Shown: positions 1 through 13,852 of the stretch, in pieces | How positions within the stretch are numbered: position 1 is the stretch's first letter | Layout: each line of letters opens with the position of its first letter | DNA from: Phallusia mammillata | Taxonomy: Eukaryota > Chordata > Ascidiacea > Phlebobranchia > Ascidiidae | Assembly (NCBI GenBank): GCA_003260075.1 | Contig: QLIY01000203.1 | Location: 126,569-190,568 of the forward strand | DNA length: 64,000 bases | Reading direction: 5' to 3' | Program-made: the position numbers and the translations under genes | Notes under the pieces: model-generated | Databases searched by the model: none | What the model was told of the DNA's origin: nothing | Seen by the model: the letters and a program-made list of their open reading frames with translations, nothing else

Positions 1-924
1 GCTGATGTCAGCTAACCACACGACATACATAAATCCATCGGCTCGGGGATTACAAGTACTTTGCGAAGATAAGTGACTCACGCTCAAGTTCACTGAGGTG
101 GTTGTTGTTGTTTTAGATGTCTTTTTGACGTAAATGGAACTATCTTTGAGAGTTGTAGATCATATTCAAATGCGACAACCGCCAGGCATTTGCTGTTATG
201 CAGTCACCTTAAACCAACAAAACAAAAACATAAATAATTACAAATATTATCTGTTCACTGCAGTTCACACTTTATGGGCAAATATTCCATATTTTGGTTG
301 TTTGATAATTAATCCAGAAATACGATAAACACAATAAACTATGCTACAAATCCTCAACTGGTCATTTTGAACCACCCAACTCTTTTAGTGTCGTTCTTAT
401 GGTCGACAAATCCGCCAAAGCTACACTTAATACCACGTGCGGGTGTTTCTTGTAGGATCCTCTTCAAACGTCCAAAATATCGTCTCAATATTGTAATTAC
501 AGGCTTTCGCTTGTCCCGTTTGGGCCAGGCCGCCCCGCTGAGGGGATTGCGCAGCTTGAATCCTCGTACGGGGGACGAATTAAACACTCGACCTCCAGCC
601 TAGTACTCACAATTACATGTCATAACATCTGTTGGTAATTTGTTCAGTTCGACATCTTAAAATGTCGCCGCTATTCTGGGAGATAAATTAGCCTTTATGT
701 GTATGATACGTGCTTGAAAGCGCAAATTGCTCGAGTCTTGTTGCGTGCCAGTGCGGGTATGTGCTGCCCCGGCTGTTGTTTAATAATAGAATTTGAAGCA
801 AGAAGTCTCCTCGAGGAGTTTACCACACAGGAAGATTGAGAACTTATGTTTTACGATGTCAACAACGCCATTTACAAGCATACATGGCTTTCATTGTTAA
901 TAAACAATGTTTACTCAATGCCTA

Positions 925-1002
<78 letters not shown>

Positions 1003-4000
1003 CGATTACGTGCAAACAATGGCGGTATTTCCCAGCGAGCGGTTTCCGCCGGTTGCTAAGCAACGGTTCTAGCCGCCAGGTTGTGTCGCTTAGCGCCCTC
1101 TGGGCGACAAAGGGATATTTTGTCCAACAAAATGGTTTGCCATCATCCGGATATAAGTGAAGTAATTACGATGTTTCATATGTCGTGAAGTTCATTATTC
1201 ATCATCTGATTGTGGTTGACCAATCACAGACGAGTAATGTCGCACGCGTTTGTCGCGTCTCCCGCGGAAATGGTCGCGTCGCGATTTCTATTTGCTGAGA
1301 ATGACTCATTTGATTTTATCAGCAAGAAAGTCGTTTTTTTGCTTCAAACTCTCACATGTTAAGTCAAGTGTGACGTCACAATGGCTTTTGGTTTAAGGTG
1401 ATGATTTTAAATTGGGTCATCGCCGAAATGTGCAAAAGGCAATAATAGATAGGAAATCATTGAACCACGCAGTTTATGACATCGGCTTATATTTATCATA
1501 AAACACTTTCCTTAAAATTTAGACACTATAAACTGTCTTTTACTTGTACTAGTGGTCTTTTATCAGATACTTTTCGTAACTACAACATGCTAACTGTTTT
1601 GTTGGTTTGCGATTTCGTAAGCATTTTTACAACAATTTTTCACATCATAACAATACCTGTGCTTGTATGGCAAGGTATTAAAAGTTCACCTCATGATTGT
1701 AGGTTTCGTGTTCTGGGGCGTGCTGCACTAAGCATAAAAAATAACCCCTTTCTGCTAAACGGGGTCACGACGATTTACCCCATGACCCTTTTCATCTCTG
1801 TTTCATACAACCCCCACTTTACGAGCTCGAGCCTCATCGATTTTGCTATCGGTTACACTTCATTGCCCTCACGCCACAGAGGATTATGACGTCATTTTGG
1901 TGAAGTGTTTAATCTCTCCCAAGAGTAGTGCTTGTGGTGGCAACCACCAATTACCACAAGTGCAAGCCACGATTACCACAATTTGCTGTAGACTGCAAGT
2001 TTTGGGCGGGACGGATTACGCGGTTTTGCATCAGCGGTAGTTTTCCCCGAAAATCCTGTTTATCACCTGGATTTTTGAGGTTTTGTTTGGACGCAAGTTA
2101 GAATTATAGGAGTTGAGACCTAAATAACACCGCCGTTGAGCACTTTTTCATTTTTGCTTCAAAGAAAAAGTAAAAAAATACTAAAAAGGTATATGCAATT
2201 ATGCTTTGTTGGCAGAAACTATTTGAGTCTTAAAACTTAACCGATGTTAATGCCTTTGCGTATTGTTTCGTTTCGCTAATTGTCTTCCAAACGGACGTCA
2301 CCATTTATATTGTTACGCGGTGTTTGTATGTTTATTTGCATATTTTGTCCGCAATCACCGTGCTAAAAGTCTGATATATGACTACTAGGCCAGCATTATT
2401 CCTTGACTGCTTATAAATGTCCTTTCAGACCAGTTTTAGAAGTTTCAACCACCCAATGCTGTCGTCTATGTATGTTCATATTTTAACATAACTGTGCGTG
2501 CTAACATATACGCCAGTAAACATGCGGTCGTACGTCTGTAGGTTGCACCACGAGTTTAATCAGACATAAACATACTGAGGAAAAGGAACTATGTTTTTTG
2601 GAGTTAACAGGAACGATTGGAAATAATTATTTATGTTGTTTTATACAATGGTGGATAAACACAGTCGAAATAACACCTTCATTCCAACAAAGGCCTAACA
2701 CAAATTTATTTACGAATGTTTTCCGAAGCAATTTCTCCACCGTATTATTTGTCGTCCCAAGGCTATTTATGGTTTATGACGTTATCATTCAGTCAAGTGT
2801 CTTCTCTGTGGGATAATTGCGAATGCGAGTTTGTCACGTGAGCGGGTGCACTACAGGTCGCGATCTGCGCTTCTGCATGTTGACGAGAAATGCTTTGTCC
2901 ACTAAATTTCTATTCCCTTGTGCCTTGTCAAGGCCATTTGAGTGATTATACATAAATCATCAGGCATATCGTTAGGTTATAGAAGTTACAATATTTCTCG
3001 GAGCCAAAAAGTTGTATATCCTAAATTTTGGCCATTTTTTGGCCAGAGTTGGTGTGAAAACAAAATCATTACATTGTTTGTTTACCCACACACTGTTTAA
3101 ACTTGGTATATTTTAAAAAGCACAAATATGCACGGTTTTACAATTCAAATTGGACTTGCCTCATGGGAAATTGTACTTTTATATTCATGTCCCTGAGGGA
3201 AGGGGTTACTTAGGGTCATTGAATGTTTGTTGGCGCGCTAATCTGTGACGCCTTGTTTTTGGTAGTGGAAACTCTCGCATTTGTTTGCTTAATAATTACG
3301 TGTTTTCGTACAATATTTGTAAGAATCTCATAGCAGCTTTGGAAAAATCCGTCACTGCGTAATTAAGCAGTTTCCATCGGTAATCTGTGAATATCTGAAT
3401 AAAACATGAACAATTCTCCTTATCCAGAAGATGAATCAGAAATATGTTTTCTGTAAACGGAATTTTATCTACACGAAGATTTCGAATCCACTTAACCCGA
3501 TTACAATAGTGCAAAAAAGTTATAGAATTTCCTCGTGCAAAATGACCGGATATTTATGATTTTTTTTCTGTTTGCCAAGTTGTGTTTCAACGGGTAATGA
3601 AAATGCTTTTTGTAGATAATGAAAAGCGCTATAAGTGGCTAGCAACACCGGGGATTATGCAAGAATTTGAACGTCAAGCAAAGCGATAAATCATCTTGAA
3701 TGTGTTTGAAAGATGATGTGACCCTGAAAGATCAAATGTTTTCGGCGTAATAGAGTAACCAATAGCCTCAAAAGTTAACTTGACCCTCAAAAGGTCGGGG
3801 TAAGTTTTTAGGGTCAGGCAGGCGTTTTGTCCTAAATCCTCACTGTGCAACAACGACCGTGGTCAACTTTTTCGGCAAAGTTGGCTCAAAATATTCAGTT
3901 ACTGTTTTTTTTAATTGTTATGAGGTACTGTAATACTGTTACAGCTTGCACACAAATACATTTTACACAAGGACAAGGGTGGACTTTTCAAACGTGCATA

Positions 4001-4891
4001 AATATTGTATGTTTCATATTTTGCCATATCAAACTGTAATATGTATTTTAACAACTAGTGTAAAAGTTCCGAAATGCCATATCGTCTCAATTGAACCACC
4101 ATATCACACAGTTATCTATTCGATTGTGTTTTAAAGCAAACAGCAATCTGTTTAGCATACACAGTGGCCCCAATCACTCAAAGCGCACGCAGCACGTAAA
4201 GACTCTTTGTGCACATTCGCCTGCAAATTTGCACAACCAGGAATTGGGTGAAATTCCTGATTGCTCTTCCACGAAATACGTCACCACGGCTTATCTGATA
4301 CAACTGAGACTCGAACAAGATGTTCTATGTCTCGAAAACCGAACCCACTACTTGCGTCACGTACGATGGGGTCTGAGAGCCCCAAGTCACCCAACACTGT
4401 TTGCTGGTAATAAGGTTAGGTTTGCAGTAAAGGTGTGGTGAGATACTTTGGTTGCGGCCAAGTAACAAACATTTTTTGTACCTATGAATGTACATGGAGA
4501 ATTTGTAGAGGAACACGTTTATTCTGCCTACAGATCTTGCATAACACAACCCATTTGATAAATTAATTGCCAGTGTTGCCTTTGTGACAATTGTGATCCC
4601 ACTCTTACCTACCGCGAAGCGAGATTAATCCCACTTACTCATCAAATGACCCTTGACCTTTTCGAACCAAAAACAGTGTCCAGTACCGGCCTGGTCAGCA
4701 AAGTTTGTTCAAATGCAACTTTTGCAAGAACATCGGCAGTAAACGTATCGTCTCTGCCGGTTAAGCAGCACAGACTATACAAGTAACGTATTTCGAAGGC
4801 ATATTTACAGCAACGTGCACGCATTCCTGTAGTAACTACTTATCTAGTCCTTCGCCCGAAAGGCTTTTTCAATTTGCAATTCCTGTTTCAG
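1..4891. other. Upstream region with no supported gene
   Basis: I see no exon with recognisable protein similarity here. The papilin signal-peptide exon must lie in this stretch or before the window, because the first recognised exon at 4892 opens in phase 0 inside mature protein. A short hydrophobic reading frame begins with ATG at 1587 and has possible donors, but its phase and length do not fit well. The region also holds a 75-base C run at 927-1001. Everything else appears non-coding. Confidence 0.5.
927..1001 (+). repeat. 75-bp poly-C tract
   Basis: An uninterrupted run of C. Frames across it give only artificial polyproline. The flanks are not obviously duplicated, unlike the short C runs elsewhere. 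It may be a real homopolymer or an assembly filler. Confidence 0.9.
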
Positions 4892-7800
4892 ACGCTTCAG
4901 CACGACGAAACCCGCTTCCAAGAGAATTTTAATGAGGGCTGGGGCCTGTGGGGTGAGTGGCACCCATGTTCACGTACCTGTGGAGGGGGAATCACCTACA
5001 TGGCGAGAGAGTGTCAAACCACAAGGTAAGGTCAATTTTCCGACCACATTGTTGTTACAGCAATCCACTAATTTTAGAACTTCTATAACTTGGGTTTTCA
5101 TATGAAAAACAGATGGTTTAACGCGTAGAACTCCAGCAGCCTCGGAAGCAAATAAAATGTTTAACTATCGGCAAAGTCACAAGATTCGTTTCGCGAATTA
5201 CATCGTAAGTTTCGAACATTTCGTTTCAGGTAAAAAAAACTTTGTCCCTAGTTTGTACCAACGACAATGAGTGTTATTTTGTACTTTTCGTAGTAGGTGC
5301 AAACTAGGGACAAAGTTTTTGCCCTTAGTATCGCTTGACAGTTTTTGATTGGTAAAGTCAAACGTACTGTGCATCCATCAATTTGAAAACCAGCGAACGC
5401 AGTTGTGGTTACGCTGTATTGCGCAGCCTAAGAAACATTGATGACGTCACAATCTAGTACTCGCGAGCCGGTATGTTATTTTAAGGGGCCGGGTACGCCG
5501 GTTGATTATTTATAGAAGCCCTCGACGTTCCGATAAAGCTCGTTGAGGGCAGTAATCGACTCCGAACGTAAATTATAGACTCGATGTAACGCGAAATACA
5601 AAAATTCAGCATTGGAATTGATTTTTGCCTGGTAATTTAGCCGAAAGAAATTGAACCTTCAACGATCGTAAGCCAAATTACCCATCTTGGTAACCTCTTT
5701 TGGTCCAAGCATTTACAGCAAAGTGCTTGTTTGGATGTATGAAAACATTATTGGTAATAAAAAAAATAGTTTAAGCTATTAGTTTTACGTTAAATGGATG
5801 ATGTTCACGTGAATTTAGATCGCAGGTGTTTTTGCTCTTTCTTTGATTACATAAATACTCTTGACAAAATTCTACTCCACACTGTTATTTTGATAGTTTG
5901 TGCAACATCACATTGCGGTGTATAATAAGCAATAACCCGGTTGTTATGTTGTGTGAATTGCTTTGTTTAATAAAAGTGTTTACCCGATTTTAATATAAGT
6001 ACTGCTTTTAACAACAAAGCAAATCGTAAAATTGAAAAACCTTATGGCCGTGAGAATTTTCGTAACTTGTGGAAATTTTATGGGCGCGTTGGCGCCTGCA
6101 ACAGCACGGCAGAAAAACGATATATTTGCGCGCGAAACATGCTTAACAAAGACGCGCGTTATTTAGCCGACACATTAAGACCCCATCCATCCTGCAAGAC
6201 ACCCGAACCCGTCAAGCTGCCGTTGCTGACGAGAACATAAATCTATCCGCGTGAACTGATTGTGTTTTCATTTCGCTGTTGTATACTGGTTTAATGATTG
6301 ACTCGATCTAAACTTGCTTCAGTGTTCCGTCAGCAAGACCCCGAAGTCCTTTGTTTGCCCACAAATAGCGGGTTAGTGGCGTTGTGACGCGCTATGTAGG
6401 CATTGCTTGTCGAAAGTAAATGCAGGTGATTTGCGGAGAGGGACCCACGCGTAATGTTTGCCTTTCCGTGGCGTAACAAGAAATGCGATTTGGACTTTCG
6501 TTTTTACGCTTCCCTTATGTAACATGTTTGAGAACGCAATAGTTAACGGCAACTTGTTTCCCCTATGCCTAATCACAACACCTTCGACAAAGATGATGTT
6601 ATGGCGAAAGGTTAATTGTACCTTTTGAATTCTATTTTAACACACAACTGAAAAGTTTGGTGAGAAACACTCTTTTTTCGACCAAACCTTCCTGTTTTTC
6701 GCTACATGAGGTCTGCAATCCCAAACAGCCCTAAAATAGCGCAAAACTCATTGTACTTTCGTTTGAGCTGAAGTTTCAAAACATTGCGATTGTGTTACAC
6801 CGAAAACGAAAGATATCGTTACGGCTAAAGTTGCAAACACGCCCTAAAATTAAGCTACTACGTTCTTTCCATAACCTTTTCGCAGTACTGTTTACCAAAT
6901 ACTCGAACAATAACCGCGTCTAATTTCAAATATAGCATCAATTTATGCCCCTGATCTATTTTAGTTACCCTCGCGTATAGCCGCATGTGTACATTTCCGT
7001 TTGCAACTGCCCCCGCGAGGAACAACACTCCAAATGACACGCCCCTAAGCATCACGATTCTTGCTTGGCCATACAGTAGCTCACAAACAAGCAGCGAAGT
7101 GATCTCAACAAACCAGATACCAGGAAACAGACCCAGCCCGCCACGGTCATGCTTTCTTACCCACGCGACACATGTACTGACATTTAAAGTTGGGCAATAG
7201 CTGCAACACATTAGCACACGCTGCAACGACCCTAATTGAAGATTTCAAAAATTAAAGTTATGTTAGTTAAAACGAAAATTGCGAGTAAACGGACGTGATA
7301 TATTTAGAATATGCTGCATTTAAAAACAATCAGTTTCAAAGGTCAAGCACGTTTTATAGTTGGAACCAGTGGTGGGATTCAGCCGGTTCGCACCGGTTCT
7401 GTAGAACCGTCTCATGAATTTTATGCGATCAGAGAACCGGTTAGCATTACTGGTTACTGTCAATGGACTTTTTGTAACTGAACCGGCTGAAAAATATGGC
7501 ATTTGTGATAGAACCGGCTGACAAAAAAATTAAATCCCACCACTGGTTGGAACGTGTTTTGCTTGAAAATGTTAAATTTTAAATCGCGCTTTAAAACAAA
7601 GATAGATGAAAAGTAAACCGACCAACTAGACAGAACTTATGACAAATAAAAAATGACGCATCGTAATTAGAACACAAAACATACACCTTTTTAGGCTGTT
7701 GTAATCGATATGATTCAGACATGGAGGTCCAACGGTGAATCACAAACTTTTGTGTTAAGAAAACGCAAATAAATAGTTCAAAATACCGAAGTAGACATAG

Positions 7801-10800
7801 ACACAGTCTAAGATTTTAGCCTAATATCCGGTTTTAGTTGTAGGGTTTCGAGATACATTCTGTACGGAGCTAGGAAACCGGGAACACATTAACTTCAGTT
7901 TATCGTTCACTGCCCCCATAAGCTAAGTGCTTGCTCGTAGTAAACTGGGCTCGGCCCGTCGTTCGCAATTGAAAGTTTTCAAACGGACAAGTTGACATAG
8001 TCGATTGATGTAATAGCCTATATGAATGACAGCTTCCCGCGCTGAGAGCCGATAAAAGTAAGGGATTACAGGGAAAAGTGAAGCGTTTAAATCCACATCA
8101 ACACCTCGTTTGGTGATTGAGTTTCTCACAAACCGTGAGAGTTGCTGGAAAAATGCTATAGATTACTTCAAATGTAGTTTTCGCATAAAATCGATCTTTC
8201 AAAGAGTGGTATTTTGATGGAAAATAACTAGCTTAGTAATCTAGCTCAATAAAAAAGAGATTTTATTAGCTACTTATACATTAATCTTTTCCTGGTAACA
8301 GTACAGCTTGTATCAAGTCCAATAAGATTCTACGCAAGTTCATTTTTATGACCAAAGCAGCCCAAAACCATTACCAAACCTCGTTTCATATGGCTGGAGT
8401 TATGGGGTCGTAAAAACCCGCAAGAGGCGGACTCTTTTCAACTGGCAATTTCTGTGTCGTCGAGCCCAGGTGCTGGACCGCACAACTTTACATGTGGAAG
8501 CCACAAACATCGCACCACACGCATTTAACACTCGAAGCTGTTTTCGCATCTGTGTCGTTTTCAATTGGCCGTGGGAAGAAATGCCTCTCGCTTCCGCGTG
8601 CGGTTACACTTGATTGGCTCACAATGCGGAAGAGCACTCACGTAACAAACAGGCCAAGTGATGACCTTTGGTGACCCCAACACTGGTTGTAGCAAGCCTC
8701 GGTTGGGGTTACGACAGTTCGGACGTACGTGAATACAAGCCACTCAAGCAACTTGTTTATTACAATCTTGCCAAATCATTCGCTATTTGTGCAAAAAATA
8801 TTATAACATCGGTCGCCAAATGCGACAAAAAAAACTGACTCAGATCCCATGAGAGCAACCGCAAATCCCCGGACACGGCGTTTTATTGCTACTCCCGTCT
8901 CACGGTATTGTCTCCTGCGTTTTGCCTTATAGGGTTTATTTTCAGGTAAATACCTACAGGTGCAGACCCTATCTTATTTCTGCATGATAAGATGTGTGTT
9001 TTCGAGTTTCCGAAATTTTCCACATCACCAATGGTACGATGAACAAACAAATATTTTAGGATGCTGAGCAATCTGTTAACCTGACCCAGCACTTTAACCA
9101 ACTTTGCAAACAAGTTATAACATTTGATATTTTGTCAATGTATCTCGTCAATACGGAAGTATTTGGTTTTCTGTCGTGGTATATTAAATGTAATTTTCAG
9201 CAAAACAAAGTCAAAAATCTAGTACTTGCCTTGTCGGCAAAACTCTTGCAGAAAAGTCTTTGCAGTCACACTGTGGGTTGTCACCGAGCGCAGCAATTCT
9301 GTAAACCTCAGTCCAAATTACCATGGACCTACATATTCTCAGGAATTGTGGTTTGTTGTCACAAAAGTTTCCTTGTATTCTGGAACAACCGCTCGACAAT
9401 TGTTGTCATCAACGGGCATATCTTACGTCACAATAACAGCGTTTCGGTCCAGTAACCGTGGGCAATATCCGCAACTGTTAATCATACATGTTGTCTCAAA
9501 TGTTAAATTAGGCAACGACATGTTTTTGCGGATTTGACATTAGTTTTTACTATGGCCCTGGTGTTTAATGTAATGTGCGTAACTGTTTGTTTGGTTTGAT
9601 AGTGTCTTGGTTTTAAAGATTATACAGTATAGGCATTGCAGATGTTGTTAATTTGGTGCATTCGCAGCACTGTCATTGGTTACGAAATTGAACAGACAAA
9701 TGTCGAAATGCACTGAATAATACATGAGATTCTGTCTGGAGTTGGGCTTGTTTGCAACAAACTACAAGACCAAACTTTTTTGCGGCTAGTTGGTTTTATA
9801 CCAACCACACATCGATTTGCCACCTGGAACTTCATGCCAGGCCGTTCGAGGACAGAAATTCACTGCAAACTACTTTAGTTCGTATGTGTATGCTTATTTT
9901 TACGAAATGCATTTTTTACAGAATCGACGGCACAGCCGACTGCATCGGACCCACGAAAAAGTACAGCTCCTGTAACATTCAGGTGAGATCGTGTCTATGT
10001 GATATAATAGTCGTTTTTCTTTGGGGGACTTTGTATTTCATCTGTATTTCTTCTGTGAAGGGCCCTATTTTCATTATCTTTAGCATACAGTCGACGCCTG
10101 TGATTCGCGACTTTAGAGTTTGAAAATATTTATGTCTGATCGCTGAATTACATTATTTGTTCTTATGAAGCCTTTGAATTGAAAATAGTAAATGCCATAC
10201 AGAATGATTTTTTGTAATGTTCGCGCTTGCCTGTGTGCATCTATTAAAACGATTTTGGTAACACAACCGCAAGAGAAAAAGTTTTTCGGTTCGACCGGAT
10301 GTATCCGGCCAAAATATCATCCACAAAACTTCAGCTGTGCATCGAGGCGCAACCGACGCCGGAAAAATCCTTTGATATGCCGGCCGGCTTGAAACGCGCG
10401 GAATCCGGGGATATCTCACCGTTTCCCGTCCTACCGTAAACAAAGCGCCAATACCCGCTGGAAGCGGCCAGCTTCTTTAGTTCTCTGATATCACGAAGTT
10501 GTTTTCAACATTTGAAGTGCCTATATCCAGGTCACAGCTTTAGAAGAGTGACCACCCTTAACGTTAGGCGATTTCATAGTACTTCCGACCCAGAAAGACC
10601 ACACACATGGGTGTTTATGGAGTTGCTCAATACATTTGTCGTTGTGTGGTCTTGTAAAGTGGATCGATTAGGGTCTTACAGACCAGGGATGTTTATGTTT
10701 CCGCTATCAATGGCCTGTTCGGGACGTGAAAGTGGATTGGATAGTGTGGGTTCAACTACGTGCCACTGCAAGTTGCAATGACTGACATGATGTGCTGCTT

Positions 10801-13800
10801 TGCTCAAGAATGTTTAACACAAAAGCGTGTTGGAAATAACTTTAAGTTGCTAAAAATGTTTTGCCGTTCTGTCAGTAACACATTTACGAGGTCAATTTAG
10901 AATCGTCAGATGTACAAGATTTTAACCCTACAGAGCTGCATGATACTAGTTGTGTTAGGGAGAACAACTGTGTTTTCCACACCCAGATCTCTCTTATGTT
11001 ATCGATCCAATAGCTTTCTTCGTCGCAATTTAAATAAGCTACAATACGATAGAATCACAGGTCGCGTTTCAACAATTTTAGTGTCTGTAACGGTTACGAT
11101 GGTTTGTTAAAACGATAAAATCCTACCCGAAACCTTTTCAAATCACTGTTAAATCTAGTCCACGCGGCCAGACATTCCACTTCTAACACTCTGACATTAC
11201 TTCACACACCAGGTATTTCAACTTGACAGTGACCTGAACAAAGTTGCGGTATGTTTGTTTACGTAACAATCGCCTATTGTGTGGCGTCAGAGTTGGGCAG
11301 ACTGACTGAGGTTTTTGGCGACAGACGAATCGTCTATCGGTGGAAGAGGGCCTTGTTTAATGGCAAGCTCCGATAAGGTCTGACCTCGGGCGGGGTTAAA
11401 GGTGGGAGTCGAATCTTCAAAGTTATCCGAGTGGTGTTGGATGACCGTCATTGCAAATCTAGGATTGAAATAAAATCGCTCGCTAGGCTTAGGTCGTCCA
11501 ATTACGCACCAGTGTATAGACGCTTTTGTGTAGAAGCTGGCTTTACCAACAGAGTCGAGTTTGGGTTAAAAGCAAGGAAAGGGCCACACCAAGGAAAACT
11601 GAGTCTTTTGCTGTGGATATGTAGAAAAATAATGATGCCATCCTCACAAAGTATATACTTCAGGATTGATATCTAGCTTGGCTTTGTTTTTCCTCTTTTG
11701 ACAATTTAATTAATTCATTATAAGTCGTCGTCGAAGTCCTATAACTCTCGTTGGTACCAACAAGGAAAAAGCCTACGCCCAACGGATACAAAACCATCCT
11801 CATAATCCCTACATCACACAGCACTATGAACACTTTCCCATCCAACCTGTCAACCATGCCATTAGTTTAACCGACAGTTTCCACTTTCCTCTACCATTTT
11901 AGGGGATTCATGTTACCCAGTCTGGCCTCTTCTGGGACGATAACCCCTCACCCCACAACGCTAGTGATTAAATACTACCGCCCCAGTCCCATTTGTTACA
12001 ATGCATTTACCCCGACCAGTGGACAGCCTCATCCATCCCAATTATACCACTTCGGACCTACGGTCGGATTTGGGAGGTCGACGGGGGCTTGGAGATCCCT
12101 TTGTTTGGGTTTCGCGGGGATTTTGACTAAGCTCCGTGTTTGCTTTGCGGTGTCTGGCATTATGTCAGTGTTGAGTTGAAAACGCGCCCTCAGGGTCTCC
12201 TGTCTCATTGTTGTGGTTATCTGTAGTGCAACAACGTCGATGTGTGCAGGAAGAAAACATACAAGGATTTCCAAATTTGAGTTAACCAATGCCAGAAGTT
12301 ACCATAGATTTTAATTGCGCAATTCCATTGATCAAAACACATTTTTTGCATTGTTGGTGATGATACTGTAAGTGGCATGCTCGTTAATCGAACAAGATAA
12401 TATTGACCTGGGGGAAAAACAATTTTATTGCGTATTAATCTGTACGTTTTTGCAGGACTGTCCAGATGGTGGAGTTGATTTTAGATCAGAGCAATGTGCC
12501 ACTTATAATAACCAGTCGTTTGGTGGGAGGACGCACACTTGGAAGCCATATACCGGAAGTAGGTGGTAATATATGTTTTTTGTAGGACTACATTCGAAGC
12601 CAGTTTAAGACTAAAACGGCCCAAAGATTTTAAATCGTACTTATGGCGTTAATTGGAGACCTCAAAAAGGAGAGTTGTTAAAACGTGGTTAAAACAAGAG
12701 AAAACCGAATGTTCAAAAAAGAACACAATCAGTTATAGAAAACGGATTGATCGCAACCACATATTCCTGAATCGCGTCAAAACCTCCCCGGCCCTCCTTG
12801 CAACGCGACACCGCGCGTGCCTCCTATTGTAGCGCACCTATAAATGAGACGGACGCGCCCCTTCTCTCCGCCATCCTCTTACGCGATCCGCCACCCGGAA
12901 CCACAATCATTTATTCTATAATGTAAGAGCTGGGCGCTTAATTGTCTGGCCCATTGTTGATGCAGTCCACTGCTGGGCGTGGGAAGAACGCTTGTTTTCA
13001 CACCTGATCGTGCCGCTTTGCGTGTGCCGTGAAGCTGAGCAGGTGTGAGAATAAACACCTAAGAGCGATACGGGTAAATCGTTGCAAACTTTCCCACCTT
13101 TGGACATGCATTCAGCCATTCAAATCGGCTACGAGTTAATGGTGTCTGAATTTTGTAACGTTGCAATGAAAACTCGACAATTTCCGTAAGGGTAAGACAT
13201 GATATTATAGCAGTTAAATTAAACGAACTACTTTCTGACTCAAACCGTAATGTTGCAAATGGGTAAATGTACGTAACAGCTGCTGTGGCCGAAACACCAG
13301 CATCACGCGCAGTATTCAAACGTTGAGAATATGCGACTACGAATGTATTTGAGATATTTCATGGTTCTTTTCATCACACAATATAAAAAAACTGGGCTTA
13401 CTATAGTCCACCGTTTAAAATGTGACGAATATTTTTACTTTCAAGCGCCTATGTCCAAAAATTGCCTTAGAATATGCAGCTTTCAAGTCCATAATAAGGT
13501 CAACCACCAGATACGCTTCCCCACCATTTGTTCGCCGATAAAGTTCAAGGTCGACGTGGCAAATTACAGGGCCTACAGCGACGGTGTTAACACATCCTGT
13601 ATTTCCTACATTAATATTTGGTCTTGTTCGATAATCTTCCCAGGCCATTACGACAATTTGCCCCCAGCCTTAGACCATTACCATCTCCGATGCAAATATG
13701 TTTATTTGTCCTCAGGTTCGGTATCAAACCCTTGTGCGTTGTATTGTCAACCAAACGAAGACAACTTTTTCATCAAGCAAGCAGATAAGGTGGTGGACGG

Positions 13801-13852
13801 AACAAGATGCAGAGATGGAAGTCTTGATGTTTGCGTTGACGGAACTTGTCAG
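4892..13852 (+). CDS. PAPLN: Papilin segment: first TSP1 and start of Cys-rich domain
   Basis: Exons 4892-5025 and 9922-9982 together encode the first thrombospondin type-1 repeat, with the WGLWGEW start, the CSRTCGGG core and a closing SSCNIQDC. Exons 12456-12558 and 13716-13852 encode the ADAMTS cysteine-rich module. They show DFRSEQCA, WKPYTGS, NPCALYCQPN and VVDGTRC...DVCVDGTC, each aligning with human papilin landmarks such as DFRAEQCAEF and DVCVDGSC. Exon 13716 is preceded by an open frame from 13331, but the splice acceptor at 13715 and the protein match both start at 13716. Confidence 0.9.

Noticed and set aside
836-1160. Open frames with long polyproline
   Set aside because: They are only the poly-C tract translated; there is no other coding signal.
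1476-1889. Possible papilin signal-peptide exon (hydrophobic frame with ATG at 1587)
   Set aside because: Donor candidates are either too early to form a signal peptide or in the wrong phase for exon 4892; no similarity.
13331-13715. Upstream part of a 195-codon frame on +
   Set aside because: Protein similarity to papilin and a good acceptor both begin at 13716; the earlier part is intron.
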